64,000 nucleotides of DNA, taken from the NCBI RefSeq assembly GCF_900110245.1, contig NZ_FOCZ01000003.1, positions 124,001-188,000 of the forward strand, given 5' to 3'. A model generated the notes under the pieces. The model searched no databases. It saw only the letters and a list, made by a program, of their open reading frames with translations, and had not been told where the DNA came from. Position 1 is the first letter of the stretch; every line of letters starts with the position of its first letter. Shown here in pieces: positions 34,107 to 43,712 of the stretch. A program made the position numbers and the translations under genes. The stretch is from Niastella yeongjuensis (GTDB lineage: Bacteria > Bacteroidota > Bacteroidia > Chitinophagales > Chitinophagaceae).

Positions 34107-36236
34107 ATGATGAGAAAAAATTTACCTGGTTTGTTAGCCTGTTTTGTATGTATGTTGGGATGTATGGCGGTGGTAGGGCAGGAGCGATGTGGTTCGATGC
34201 AGCTGATGGAAAAAACCTTTAAACGCAATCCTACCCTTAAATCAAAATTTCAGTTACAAACCCAGCAGGTACAGGAAGCCATTCAGCGAAGAAATGCCGG
34301 GGCCCATGTACTGCGGGTGGAAGGCTCCACTATTTATATTCCTGTTGTATTTCATATTGTTTTAAAGAACCCTAACCTGGTTACCGATGCCCAGATCCAG
34401 GCCCAGATAGACCGGCTGAATATAGATTATGCAGGTCTGAACCCCGATTCAACGCTTATTCCGGCCCGGTTCAAACCCTACTTTGCCAAACCCAATATCC
34501 AGTTCAAACTGGCCCAGCGAAATGCCAATGATGAACCTTCAGATGGTATTGATCGGGTTACTACAGCCATAGATAATTTTACTATAGACGATATCCGGGT
34601 TAAATATGCAGCGCTCGGCGGTGCCGATGCCTGGGACCATAACCGGTTTTTTAACGTCTGGATCGCCGATCTGGGACAACAATACCTGGGTTATTCCACT
34701 TTTCCTAATAGCAGTCCGGCTGCAGAAGATGGCGTGGTTATCAAATACACCACCCTGCCGGGTAATCCGGGGGTGTATGGTAAAGGCCGCACCCTCACCC
34801 ATGAAACAGGCCATTTTTTTTACCTGTATCACATCTGGGGTGATGAACCTGATTGCGCGGCAGATGACTTTATCGACGATACCCCCTTACAGGGAAACTA
34901 TACTTCCGGCTGTTCGCACCCCAATGATCCCTGCACTCCGGACTCGAAGGGCGGCGTGATGTACCAGAATTTTATGGATTATACGGATGATGCCTGCATG
35001 GTGATGTTTACCCTTGAGCAAAAAAACCGCATGGAAACATCGGCAAACCTGTACCGGCCTTCCCTGGTTGCCTCCAATGGTGCCGACCCCGTAATAGTTT
35101 ATAACCTCGATGCGGCCGCTAAAAGTATTAATGTACCGTTACAACGAATTTGCAGCCCCACCTTTTCACCGGTTATTACGGTGCGGAACCCGGGTGCGCA
35201 AACCATAACCGCCCTCACTATTAAAGCAACCCTTGAGAACGGCACCAGTTCTGTTACCAGCTGGACGGGCTCACTGGCTTCCCTGAAAGAAACCAGTGTA
35301 ACGTTGAAGGCCGTAACTGTTCCGGCAGAGGGCGTACATACCCTGAACGTAGAGATCTCAAATCCCAATGGCAGCACCGATGAAAATACAGGGAATGACG
35401 TGCTTACTTTAGCCTTCCAGTATTACGCGGCGCTCACCCCGCCCTATAAAGAAGATTTCGAGAACACGACATTCCCGCCGGCACGCTGGGACATAGTAAA
35501 TCCCGATAAAGACATCACCTGGGAAAGGACCACACTGGCGGCCAAAACCGGTAACGGGGCTGCAATAATGCGCAATTTTGATTACAGGGCCAATGGCACA
35601 AAGGACTATCTCCGCCTGCCGTTGATGAACCTGGCTACCGGTGATTCGGCCTTCATGACCTTCCAGCTGGCGGCGGCCGCAGTAACCGATACCGGCACGG
35701 CGGATAACCCGTTCGATACATTGGAAGTACTGATCAGTAAAGATTGTGGCGCAACGTTTACGAGTTTATACAAGAAGGGCGGGAAAGACCTGCTAACCAA
35801 ATTAAAACCTGATTCGAATTCTTATAAACCGACGGCAACCGAATGGCGGAAGGATTCGGTGAACCTGACCCCCTACCTCAACGCCGGACAAATATTACTG
35901 GCTTTCGCCAATACCAATGAACATGAGAATAACATCTATCTCGACGATGTGAACGTGTATACCTACTCGGCAAGTGAGGTATTGAAAACAAAAGGGTTTA
36001 TGATCACCCCGAATCCTACCAGTAACCGGATCACCATACAGTTCTATCCTTACCCCGCTTATGTAAAGGGAATAAATATATTTAACAGCCAGGGACAGCA
36101 GGTGGCTTCGCAAAAACTGAATGCCGCCGGCAGCAGTGGCTATACTTTCGATTTATCCGGCATGGCCAGTGGCGTATATATGGTGCAGATAGTACTGGGC
36201 GATGGGGTAATAACAAGGAAAGTGATCAAGAGGTAA
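34107..36236 (+). CDS. Secreted M43-type metalloprotease with type A T9SS sorting domain
   Basis: A 709-residue exported protein. It has a signal peptide (LLACFVCMLGCMAVVGQ), an N-terminal prodomain-like segment, then an M43 catalytic domain (IYIPVVFHIVLKNPNLVTDA, SDGIDRVTTAIDNF) with HETGHFFYLYH (His232, Glu233, His236, His242) and a Met-turn-like CMVMFT. The usual Gly of HExxHxxGxxH is Tyr. After a CARDB-like segment comes a choice-of-anchor J/cleaved-adhesin-like domain (YKEDFENTTFPPARWDI, about residue 450). The type A T9SS tail (ITPNPTSNRITIQFYP, SGVYMVQIVLGD, ending RKVIKR) follows. It is probably a surface or secreted protease of unknown target. Confidence 0.9.
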   Translation: MMRKNLPGLLACFVCMLGCMAVVGQERCGSMQLMEKTFKRNPTLKSKFQLQTQQVQEAIQRRNAGAHVLRVEGSTIYIPVVFHIVLKNPNLVTDAQIQAQIDRLNIDYAGLNPDSTLIPARFKPYFAKPNIQFKLAQRNANDEPSDGIDRVTTAIDNFTIDDIRVKYAALGGADAWDHNRFFNVWIADLGQQYLGYSTFPNSSPAAEDGVVIKYTTLPGNPGVYGKGRTLTHETGHFFYLYHIWGDEPDCAADDFIDDTPLQGNYTSGCSHPNDPCTPDSKGGVMYQNFMDYTDDACMVMFTLEQKNRMETSANLYRPSLVASNGADPVIVYNLDAAAKSINVPLQRICSPTFSPVITVRNPGAQTITALTIKATLENGTSSVTSWTGSLASLKETSVTLKAVTVPAEGVHTLNVEISNPNGSTDENTGNDVLTLAFQYYAALTPPYKEDFENTTFPPARWDIVNPDKDITWERTTLAAKTGNGAAIMRNFDYRANGTKDYLRLPLMNLATGDSAFMTFQLAAAAVTDTGTADNPFDTLEVLISKDCGATFTSLYKKGGKDLLTKLKPDSNSYKPTATEWRKDSVNLTPYLNAGQILLAFANTNEHENNIYLDDVNVYTYSASEVLKTKGFMITPNPTSNRITIQFYPYPAYVKGINIFNSQGQQVASQKLNAAGSSGYTFDLSGMASGVYMVQIVLGDGVITRKVIKR

Positions 36237-36250
36237 TTCCCGGTTACGAA

Positions 36251-36321
36251 TTTCAAGTTTTAAGTTCAAAGTTGAAAGTTCCATAGCACGGGTCTTTCAA
36301 CTTTAAACTTTGAACTTTCAA
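36251..36321. repeat. Inverted heptamer element, AAGTTNA type (4+4 units)
   Basis: Left array 36251-36278: TTTCAAG, TTTTAAG, TTCAAAG, TTGAAAG. Right array 36294-36321 in opposite orientation: CTTTCAA, CTTTAAA, CTTTGAA, CTTTCAA. A 15-bp spacer separates them. It fills the gap between two convergent genes and could fold as a long imperfect stem, so it may act as a bidirectional terminator. Confidence 0.8.
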
Positions 36322-36326
36322 CTCTT

Positions 36327-37769
36327 CTACTTAATAATCATTTTCCCACTTTCCAAATAAGCAGCCTTCTTAACACACGCCGGCAGGTCCTTACTATAAT
36401 GCGTCACATACAGCAGCGTAGTATTGAACGTTTCACACAACTGGTTCACCAGGGTTTTAAAATAACTGATCTGCTCCTCATCCAACCCCTGGGTGGGTTC
36501 ATCCAGAATTAAAAGCGGGGGATTTTTTACCAGCGCCCTGGCCAGCAGTACCATGCGCTGTTGGCCCAGCGACAGTTGAAAAAGCGGGCGGCGTTGCAGG
36601 TTTTGTAACTGCAGTAACTGGATCCAGTTTTGCACCTGCGCTTGTTGCGCGGTAGAAATTTGCCGGAACAACCCGATGGTATCAAACAAACCCGAGGCAA
36701 TTACATCAAAACAGGAGGTCCCCCTGTCAAAGTACACATGCAATTCGGGTGAAACAAAACCTATGCGGCGTTTAATATCCCAAATGCTTTCTCCGCTGCC
36801 CCGCCGCTGATCGAACAGGTACAGTTCGTTGGCATAAGCCTGCGGATTATCCGCCGTTACCAGGCTCAGCAGCGTGCTTTTACCGGCGCCGTTGGGGCCG
36901 GAGATACTCCAGCATTCTCCCTTTTTTACTTCCCAGTTTATGTTTTGCAGAATGGTCTTCTCGCCATATTTAATGGTCACATTCACCATTTTCACTGCCG
37001 TGGTAAAATGGTTGCTCTCGCCGCCTGCCTTTAGTTGCTGAATAATGTCGGCAGGCAGGGCGGGGGCCACCGCTGTTGCTGGCAACTGGGCAGCAGCTTT
37101 TTTACCAGCCGAAATCAGTTGGCCATTTTCCAGCACGGCCACATGCGTAATGCAATCGGGCAGCTCCTGCGGCGGGGTGATCAGGATGATGGAAATGCCA
37201 TTGGCTACAATGGTATCCAGGATGCGGTGCAATCGCTGGCGCCCTTCCACATCCAACCCAATAAACGGGTTATCCATGATCAGCAGGGCCGGGTCAAGAA
37301 ACAGGGCTTTGGCCAGCTGCAGGCGTTTGTTCTCTCCGTTCGACAGCTGGATCAGCGGTTCGGGCAATACATGTGTAAGGTGTAGTTGTTCTATCCAGTC
37401 GGTGGCTGGTTGGCTGTTTATAAATGGTTGCAGCACCTCCTGCACGGTGATGGTATTTTCAGAATCGGAGGCATTATAGCGTTGCTGGTAATAAAAATCG
37501 CTGGTATTGGAGCGGTTCTTAAAGTGGTGTTGCTGCTCGATAAGCAAAATGCGGTTGGCGTGGCTGTGATTGGGCAGGTGGAACGAAATGTCGCCGCTGT
37601 GATACGTTTGGCCGGTAAGCGCCTGAGCCAGGGTGGTTTTCCCGCTGCCCGATTTGCCCACAATGGCCCATTGCTCGCCCGGCTGAATGGTCAGATTGAT
37701 GTTTTTTAGGATCTCAATGTTATTAAAGGTCACCGAAACATCGGTTAGTTGGGCCAGTGCTGTACTCAT
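36327..37769 (-). CDS. Two-domain ABC ATPase, ModF-like
   Basis: A 480-residue protein with two complete ABC domains in tandem and no membrane segments. Domain 1: Walker A GKSGSGKTTL, signature LSNGENKRLQ, Walker B LLIMDNPFIGLD (Glu after Walker B replaced by Asn). Domain 2: Walker A GPNGAGKSTLL, signature LSLGQQRMVL, Walker B LLILDEPTQGLD, H-loop TH. This matches ModF-like proteins, tied to molybdate use in some bacteria but of unproven function. No permease or molybdate genes are adjacent, so the substrate is open. It is monocistronic and convergent with the protease gene. Confidence 0.85.
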   Translation of the reverse strand: MSTALAQLTDVSVTFNNIEILKNINLTIQPGEQWAIVGKSGSGKTTLAQALTGQTYHSGDISFHLPNHSHANRILLIEQQHHFKNRSNTSDFYYQQRYNASDSENTITVQEVLQPFINSQPATDWIEQLHLTHVLPEPLIQLSNGENKRLQLAKALFLDPALLIMDNPFIGLDVEGRQRLHRILDTIVANGISIILITPPQELPDCITHVAVLENGQLISAGKKAAAQLPATAVAPALPADIIQQLKAGGESNHFTTAVKMVNVTIKYGEKTILQNINWEVKKGECWSISGPNGAGKSTLLSLVTADNPQAYANELYLFDQRRGSGESIWDIKRRIGFVSPELHVYFDRGTSCFDVIASGLFDTIGLFRQISTAQQAQVQNWIQLLQLQNLQRRPLFQLSLGQQRMVLLARALVKNPPLLILDEPTQGLDEEQISYFKTLVNQLCETFNTTLLYVTHYSKDLPACVKKAAYLESGKMIIK

Positions 37770-37880
37770 ATGAGCTGCAACTTAATGGGTAAATTCCAAA
37801 AAGCACCTTAATAACCTATTAAATAGTTTCAGATGGATATATTTAAAATTCATTATGTGTTCATTGAAATACCATAATTT

Positions 37881-37943
37881 CTCCATTCAACTTCCATTAA
37901 AATAATGGAGGATGAATGGAAGATGAATGGAGGATGAATGGAG
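37881..37943. repeat. 11-bp tandem repeat with inverted arm
   Basis: AATGGAGGATG, AATGGAAGATG, AATGGAGGATG and a partial AATGGAG run from 37904 to 37943. An 18-bp segment at 37881-37898 is their inverse complement with two mismatches across a 5-bp spacer. It lies upstream of parE in a 588-bp gene-free stretch. Confidence 0.7.
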
Positions 37944-38104
37944 AAACAATGTAGAAAGAAAGATTGCATACAGGTTGAAGTTTAACCGTTAATGCCTGTT
38001 TAAAAGGTGGGTTTGCCCGCCGCAGAAGGGTGCCCTGTGACTTTCTTTTTAAATTTTCCACAATAGTTAATAACTCAATAAAAAAACGGTTGCCCTCATT
38101 TGGC

Positions 38105-38112
38105 TATATTTG
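38105..38112 (+). promoter_or_regulatory. -7 promoter box TATATTTG upstream of parE
   Basis: Exact TAnnTTTG match, 245 bp before the parE start, with no well-spaced -33 TTTG. It would give a long leader containing the GAAC heptamer array. Confidence 0.4.
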
Positions 38113-38293
38113 CCCGTTCAGGCGTTTTTGGTGTACGATTTGTAGATTGTGGCCGGTTTTGCTGAAAAGAAGTGGTGATTACTGCAATTGAACATCTTTA
38201 TACCATTTATTTCCAATGTTTTATGTATTTTCCGCCGGCGTATCCGGGAAGATAAGATATCACGGAATTTTACTATTTGTGAGGAATTGCGCC

Positions 38294-38342
38294 GAACCCG
38301 GAACGCAGAACTTAGAACTCAAAACTCAGAACACAGAAAAGA
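38294..38342 (+). repeat. GAACNCA heptamer array (7 units) before parE
   Basis: Seven contiguous units: GAACCCG, GAACGCA, GAACTTA, GAACTCA, AAACTCA, GAACACA, GAAAAGA. It ends 15 bp before the parE start codon, so it occupies the translation-initiation leader. A related array precedes parC. Confidence 0.85.
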
Positions 38343-38357
38343 CATATCCGTATAAAC

Positions 38358-40274
38358 ATGGCAAAGACAGAAAAAAACGACTTGTTTGATTATACCGAAG
38401 ACTCGATTAAATCGCTTGACTGGCGCGAACACATCCGCCTGCGTCCGGGTATGTATATCGGTAAACTGGGCGATGGTTCCAGTCCCGATGACGGTATCTA
38501 CGTGTTGATCAAAGAGGTGATCGATAACTGTATCGATGAGTATACCATGGGTTATGGTAAACAGGTTGATATTACCATCAACGAAAAATCGGTTACCATT
38601 CGCGACTTCGGCCGCGGTATTCCGTTGGGTAAAGTGGTGGAAGTAGTGAGTAAGATCAATACCGGCGCTAAATACGACAGTAAAGTGTTCCAGAAAAGTG
38701 TGGGTTTGAACGGGGTGGGTACCAAAGCGGTGAATGCCCTGAGCACCTACTTTAAAGTAACCGCCTACCGCGAAGGCAAGGAAAAAACGGCCGAGTTTGA
38801 ACGCGGTGTGCTTACCAAAGAACACAAAGAGAATAAAACAACGGAAGGTAACGGTACCATGGTTACTTTCATTCCCGATGATACGGTATTCAAGAACTTT
38901 CATTACATCCATGAATACCTCGATAGCCAGCTGTGGAACTATTGTTACCTGAATGCCGGTTTGGTGATGAACTTCAACGGCAAAAAATACGTTAGTAAGA
39001 ACGGTTTGCTCGATCTGTTACAGCGTAAAACGAACGAAGACGAGCTGCGCTATCCCATCATTCACCTCAAAGGAGAAGATATCGAGGTTGCTCTCACCCA
39101 CGAGAACCAATATGGGGAAGAGTACTATTCTTTCGTAAACGGACAGTATACAACACAGGGCGGAACCCACCTGGCGGCTTTCCGCGAGGCCGTGGTGAAA
39201 ACCCTGCGTGACTTCTATAAAAAAGATTATGATGCGGCCGACATCCGGGCCAGTATATGCGCCGCCGTTTCCGTGCGGGTGCAGGAACCGGTGTTTGAAT
39301 CGCAAACAAAAACCAAGCTGGGTTCACAGGTAGTGTATGAAGGTGGTCCTTCCATGAAGAACTTTGTGGGTGAGTTTATGTCGAAAGAGCTGGACAACTA
39401 CCTGCACCGCAACCCCACCGTCGCTGATTCCTTAAAGAAACGTATTGAGCAAAGCGAACGCGAACGCAAGGAACTGGCCGGTATTAAAAAGCTGGCGAAC
39501 GAACGTGCGAAAAAAGCCAATCTGCACAACCGCAAATTGCGCGATTGCCGTTATCACCATAACGATGAGCCATCAGGCCGCGACAAAGATGCAATAATGG
39601 AGAAGGCAAAAGAAAGCACCATCTTTATTACAGAGGGTGATTCTGCGAGCGGATCCATAACCAAATCGCGCAATGTGGAAACCCAGGCGGTCTTCAGCCT
39701 GCGCGGTAAACCGTTGAACTGTTTTTCACTGACCAAAAAGGTAGTGTATGAAAACGAAGAGTTCAACCTGTTACAACACGCCCTGAATATTGAAGAAGGG
39801 TATGAAGGCCTGCGTTATAACAACATCGTTATCGCTACCGATGCCGATGTGGATGGCATGCACATCCGCCTGTTGATGATGACCTTCTTCCTCCAGTTCT
39901 TCCCCGACCTGGTAAAGAATGGTCACGTATACATTCTGGAAACGCCTTTGTTCCGCGTACGTGATAAAAAACAAACTTTCTATTGCTACGATGAAGTGGA
40001 AAAACAGAAAGCCATTAAGAAGCTGGGCGGCAAACCGGAGATCACCCGTTTTAAAGGATTGGGTGAGATCTCCCCGGAAGAATTTGCCCGCTTTATTGGA
40101 CCTGAAATGCGCAAACAGCCGGTGATTGTTGAACAAGGCGACCACGTGCAGCAATTACTGGAATACTATATGGGCAAGAACACCCAGGAGCGGCAGGAGT
40201 TTATTATCGACAACCTGCGTGTAGAACTGGATCTGGCAGAAGAAACTGCCGCTGCAGCAACCGAGGAAAAATAA
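38358..40274 (+). CDS. parE: DNA topoisomerase IV subunit B
   Basis: A 638-residue type IIA topoisomerase ATPase subunit. The GHKL ATPase motifs are clear: [10 protein letters not shown] (Asn for Mg-ATP), DFGRGIP, and [14 protein letters not shown]. The transducer domain follows, then the Toprim domain with [20 protein letters not shown] and [10 protein letters not shown]. With ParC it forms the A2B2 enzyme that decatenates chromosomes. It is called ParE rather than GyrB because it is paired with a parC-type gene two genes on and lacks the insert common in GyrB. The product should be cytosolic and essential. Confidence 0.92.
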   Translation: MAKTEKNDLFDYTEDSIKSLDWREHIRLRPGMYIGKLGDGSSPDDGIYVLIKEVIDNCIDEYTMGYGKQVDITINEKSVTIRDFGRGIPLGKVVEVVSKINTGAKYDSKVFQKSVGLNGVGTKAVNALSTYFKVTAYREGKEKTAEFERGVLTKEHKENKTTEGNGTMVTFIPDDTVFKNFHYIHEYLDSQLWNYCYLNAGLVMNFNGKKYVSKNGLLDLLQRKTNEDELRYPIIHLKGEDIEVALTHENQYGEEYYSFVNGQYTTQGGTHLAAFREAVVKTLRDFYKKDYDAADIRASICAAVSVRVQEPVFESQTKTKLGSQVVYEGGPSMKNFVGEFMSKELDNYLHRNPTVADSLKKRIEQSERERKELAGIKKLANERAKKANLHNRKLRDCRYHHNDEPSGRDKDAIMEKAKESTIFITEGDSASGSITKSRNVETQAVFSLRGKPLNCFSLTKKVVYENEEFNLLQHALNIEEGYEGLRYNNIVIATDADVDGMHIRLLMMTFFLQFFPDLVKNGHVYILETPLFRVRDKKQTFYCYDEVEKQKAIKKLGGKPEITRFKGLGEISPEEFARFIGPEMRKQPVIVEQGDHVQQLLEYYMGKNTQERQEFIIDNLRVELDLAEETAAAATEEK

Positions 40275-40302
40275 GTTACCGGCAACAATAAATAACTTAA
40301 GA

Positions 40303-41139
40303 ATGATTCATATAGTTTTTAACGAGCCAGATGTGGACGTGCTGAAGAAAGCCATCGAGCTCGATGAAACATTACAAGGCGAGGTACTCCTGATAAGAGA
40401 CGATTATGCGGTAGGGCCCATCAAGTATATTTATGAAGAAGAAGGCATCGAGGCCCGCAAGGCATGGTGGCGCCAGGTGCTGGCCGGCGGCGATTACGAC
40501 GGAAAAGTAGATCTGTTCGAGGTAGATGATATGCAGGTGGTGGTTGACCTGATCGTAAAACTGGCACTGGCTGCCGATGAAAAAGTATACATCTGGGCGG
40601 CACAAAATAAACACGATGTAAGCGGTTATTACTGGCTCATGAGCCAGTTAAAAGATTTTCAGGGACGATTATTTATCCTGTACCTGAACAACCTGCCCTT
40701 CATCAATGAAAAAGGTTTGATCTTCTATCCCGAATGGCTGAGCCAGATTCCACCCAAAGAATTTTTGAAAGCTAAGAAGCTGGCGCGCCCCATCACCCTG
40801 AGTGAATTTGAAGTAGACCCCGATGAATGGACGCGTTTACAAAATGAAGAGAAAGGCGTTCGCTTACTGGAAGGTGGTAAAAAACTGGGGCAGAAAGAGT
40901 ATGACTTTTATGATGAAGAACTGAAAAAGTACATCACCAACGACTGGCAGAAAGCCAGCAAGATCATCAATAACATGCTGAATAAGAGTAAGCAAACTAC
41001 CGGCGACGCGTATCTTTTGTGGCGCCTGAAACAGATGATCGCCGCAGGTAATTACGATGTACAGGGAGAATTGAAGGGCATGAAAGAATTTGAGGTAAAG
41101 GGTAAGTCGGCCCAGGCCGCGGCTGTAACGGAAGCTTAG
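40303..41139 (+). CDS. DUF1835 domain protein between parE and parC
   Basis: A 278-residue soluble protein. The N-terminal MIHIVFNEPDVDVLKKAIEL and GEVLLIRDDYAVGPI fit DUF1835; the C-terminal ITNDWQKASKIINNML and DAYLLWRLKQMI fit the associated DUF3658. No catalytic residues are known. The gene sits 28 bp after parE and 44 bp before parC on the same strand, so it is in the topoisomerase IV operon. A role linked to that enzyme or to stress is only suggested by position. The Ala-rich C-terminus (KSAQAAAVTEA) runs straight into the GAAC heptamer array, whose first base is the last base of the stop codon. Confidence 0.8.
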   Translation: MIHIVFNEPDVDVLKKAIELDETLQGEVLLIRDDYAVGPIKYIYEEEGIEARKAWWRQVLAGGDYDGKVDLFEVDDMQVVVDLIVKLALAADEKVYIWAAQNKHDVSGYYWLMSQLKDFQGRLFILYLNNLPFINEKGLIFYPEWLSQIPPKEFLKAKKLARPITLSEFEVDPDEWTRLQNEEKGVRLLEGGKKLGQKEYDFYDEELKKYITNDWQKASKIINNMLNKSKQTTGDAYLLWRLKQMIAAGNYDVQGELKGMKEFEVKGKSAQAAAVTEA

Positions 41140-41180
41140 AACTAAAAACACAGAACCCAGAACTAAGAATTAAGAACTAT
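41139..41180 (+). repeat. GAACNAA heptamer array (6 units) before parC
   Basis: GAACTAA, AAACACA, GAACCCA, GAACTAA, GAATTAA, GAACTAT. It spans the whole gap from the previous stop codon to 3 bp before the parC ATG. Confidence 0.85.
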
Positions 41181-41183
41181 AAA

Positions 41184-43709
41184 ATGGCAAAAAGTAAAGA
41201 CAATAGTTTTTTACAACAGCAAGGTGATTCAGGAGTAAGTGGTCAGTATAAAACCTGGTTCCTGGATTATGCCTCGTATGTGATCCTTGAAAGAGCTGTG
41301 CCGGCGGTGGAAGACGGGTTAAAGCCCGTACAACGCCGTATCCTGTACGCTATGAAAGAGATGGATGATGGCCGTTTTAATAAAGTGGCCAACATCATCG
41401 GGCAAAGTATGCAATACCATCCCCATGGCGACGCCAGTATTGGCGATGCACTGGTGAACATGGGTCAAAAAGACCTGCTGATAGAAACCCAGGGTAACTG
41501 GGGTGATGTGCGTACGGGTGATGATGCTGCCGCTGCCCGGTATATTGAAGCAAGGCTGAGCCGCTTTGCACTGGAAGTTGCCTTTAACGCCAAAACCACT
41601 GAGTGGGCCGTAAGTTATGATGGTCGTAAAAACGAACCGGTAACGCTGCCCATGAAATTCCCTTTGCTGCTGGCACACGGCGCAGAAGGTATTGCGGTAG
41701 GTTTGGCCACCAAAATATTACCACACAACTTTTGTGAGATCATAGAAGCCGCCATCAAATACCTGCGTGGCAAGAAATTCGAGCTGGTACCCGATTTTCA
41801 AACCGCCGGTATGATAGACGTTACCAACTACAACGAAGGTAAACGTGGCGGTAAGGTACGGGTACGCGCACACATTGAAGAGGTGGATAAGAAAACACTG
41901 GCTATTCGCGACGTACCGTATGGGGTTACTACCACCCAGTTGATGGATTCTATTGTGAAAGCCAATGACCAGGGTAAGATCAAGATCAAAAAAGTAACGG
42001 ATAACACCGCTGCCGAAGTAGAAGTATTGATCGACCTGGCACCGGGTATTTCTCCCGATATTACCATCGATGCACTGTATGCCTTCACCGATTGTGAAGT
42101 AAGCATTTCACCCAACGCCTGTGTGATCGTTGATAAAAAACCAACCTTCATCAGCGTTCATGAACTGCTGCGCATTTCAGCCGAGAATACCAAAGAACTG
42201 CTGAAACGGGAGCTGGAGATCAAACTGGCCGAGCTGCAGGAAAAATGGCACTATACCTCACTTGAAAAGATCTTCTTTGAAGAAAAGATCTACAAGGAGC
42301 TGGAGAAACGTTATGCCACCTGGGAAAAAGTACTGGATGGTATTACCGAAGCGTTCAAACCGTTCCGCAAACAGCTTCGCCGTGATATTACCCGCGAAGA
42401 TATTGTAAGATTGACCGAGAAACCGGTTCGCCGTATCTACAAACTGGATATTGAGGAACTGGACGCACAGATAAAAGGACTGGATAAAGAGATCAAACAG
42501 GTTAAACACGATCTGAATAACCTGGTTGACTTTGCCGTTGCTTATTACGAAAACCTGTTGCAGAAATACGGCAAGGGCCGTGAGCGTAAAACCGAGATCA
42601 AACTGTTTGAAGCCATTCAGGCCAAACAGGTGGCCATTGCCAACACCAAACTGTATGTAAACCGCGCCGATGGTTTCATTGGCAGCGGCCTGAAGAAAGA
42701 TGAATTTGTGGTGGATTGTTCTTCGCTCGATGATGTGATTGCGTTTACCCGTTCAGGTAAAATGAAAATAGTGAAGGTGTCGGAAAAAGCCTTTATCGGC
42801 AAAGACATTATACACGTAGCTGTTTTCCAGAAGAACGATGAGCGTACCACTTACAACATGATCTATGTAGATGGTAAAACGGGCATTACCTACGCCAAAC
42901 GCTTTAATGTAGTAGGCATTACCCGCGATAAAGAATACGACCTCACTAACAAAGGTGCAGAGAAAGCTAAAGTACATTACTTCAGCGCCAACCCGAATGG
43001 GGAGGCAGAAGTAGTAAAAGTTGCCCTGGACCCCAACAGTACGGCCCGTAAAAAGGAGTTTGATTTCTATTTTGAAGAACTGGAGATCAAGGCCCGCCAA
43101 AGTTTGGGTAACCAGGTAACCAAGTTCAGGGTTAAATCGGTGAAGTTCAAAGAAGCTGGTAAATCAACCCTCGGTGGTAAAAAGCTGTGGTTCGATGATC
43201 AGTTTGGCCGGTTGAGTACGGAAGCAAAAGGACAATACCTGGGCAGCTTCCAACCCGACGACAAGATCTTCGTGGTATACAAAGATGGTAACTACGAGAT
43301 CACCGACCAGGAATTGACGCAGAAGTTCGATATCGAAAAAGTGCTCCAGATAGAAAAGTTCAATCCGGAGAAAACCGTTACCGCCATCTACCTCGATAAC
43401 GATAAACAGCAGTTCAACGTAAAACGATTCAACATCGAGACCACCACTTTACGTAACAAGTTCATGCTGATAAAAGAAGGGGAGGGCAATTACCTGGAAG
43501 CGGTGACCACACATCCCGAACCAATTGTGCAAATAAAAACGGGCCGTGGCGCTCAGGTGCGCACCCAGAAGATCAAAATTGCCGATATGGTAGAGGTAAT
43601 GGGCTGGAAAGCGGTTGGTACCAAACTGGCCGACTTTAGCAAGAGCACGGAATTTGAATGGACGATGAAAGAACAAAAAGAAGATCCGGAACAACCGGAG
43701 CTGTTCTGA
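41184..43709 (+). CDS. parC: DNA topoisomerase IV subunit A
   Basis: An 841-residue type IIA topoisomerase cleavage subunit. The N-terminal winged-helix domain has RALPAVEDG-like VPAVEDGLKPVQRRILYAM, the YHPHGDASIGDALVNM helix, and the catalytic Tyr120 in AARYIEARLS, which forms the covalent DNA link. The tower and coiled-coil regions follow (ELEIKLAELQEKWHY). The C-terminal beta-pinwheel repeats are short and lack the GyrA box (QRRGGKG), which supports ParC over GyrA. The tail is acidic (KEDPEQPELF). It works with ParE at 38358. Confidence 0.9.
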   Translation: MAKSKDNSFLQQQGDSGVSGQYKTWFLDYASYVILERAVPAVEDGLKPVQRRILYAMKEMDDGRFNKVANIIGQSMQYHPHGDASIGDALVNMGQKDLLIETQGNWGDVRTGDDAAAARYIEARLSRFALEVAFNAKTTEWAVSYDGRKNEPVTLPMKFPLLLAHGAEGIAVGLATKILPHNFCEIIEAAIKYLRGKKFELVPDFQTAGMIDVTNYNEGKRGGKVRVRAHIEEVDKKTLAIRDVPYGVTTTQLMDSIVKANDQGKIKIKKVTDNTAAEVEVLIDLAPGISPDITIDALYAFTDCEVSISPNACVIVDKKPTFISVHELLRISAENTKELLKRELEIKLAELQEKWHYTSLEKIFFEEKIYKELEKRYATWEKVLDGITEAFKPFRKQLRRDITREDIVRLTEKPVRRIYKLDIEELDAQIKGLDKEIKQVKHDLNNLVDFAVAYYENLLQKYGKGRERKTEIKLFEAIQAKQVAIANTKLYVNRADGFIGSGLKKDEFVVDCSSLDDVIAFTRSGKMKIVKVSEKAFIGKDIIHVAVFQKNDERTTYNMIYVDGKTGITYAKRFNVVGITRDKEYDLTNKGAEKAKVHYFSANPNGEAEVVKVALDPNSTARKKEFDFYFEELEIKARQSLGNQVTKFRVKSVKFKEAGKSTLGGKKLWFDDQFGRLSTEAKGQYLGSFQPDDKIFVVYKDGNYEITDQELTQKFDIEKVLQIEKFNPEKTVTAIYLDNDKQQFNVKRFNIETTTLRNKFMLIKEGEGNYLEAVTTHPEPIVQIKTGRGAQVRTQKIKIADMVEVMGWKAVGTKLADFSKSTEFEWTMKEQKEDPEQPELF

Positions 43710-43712
43710 TAG

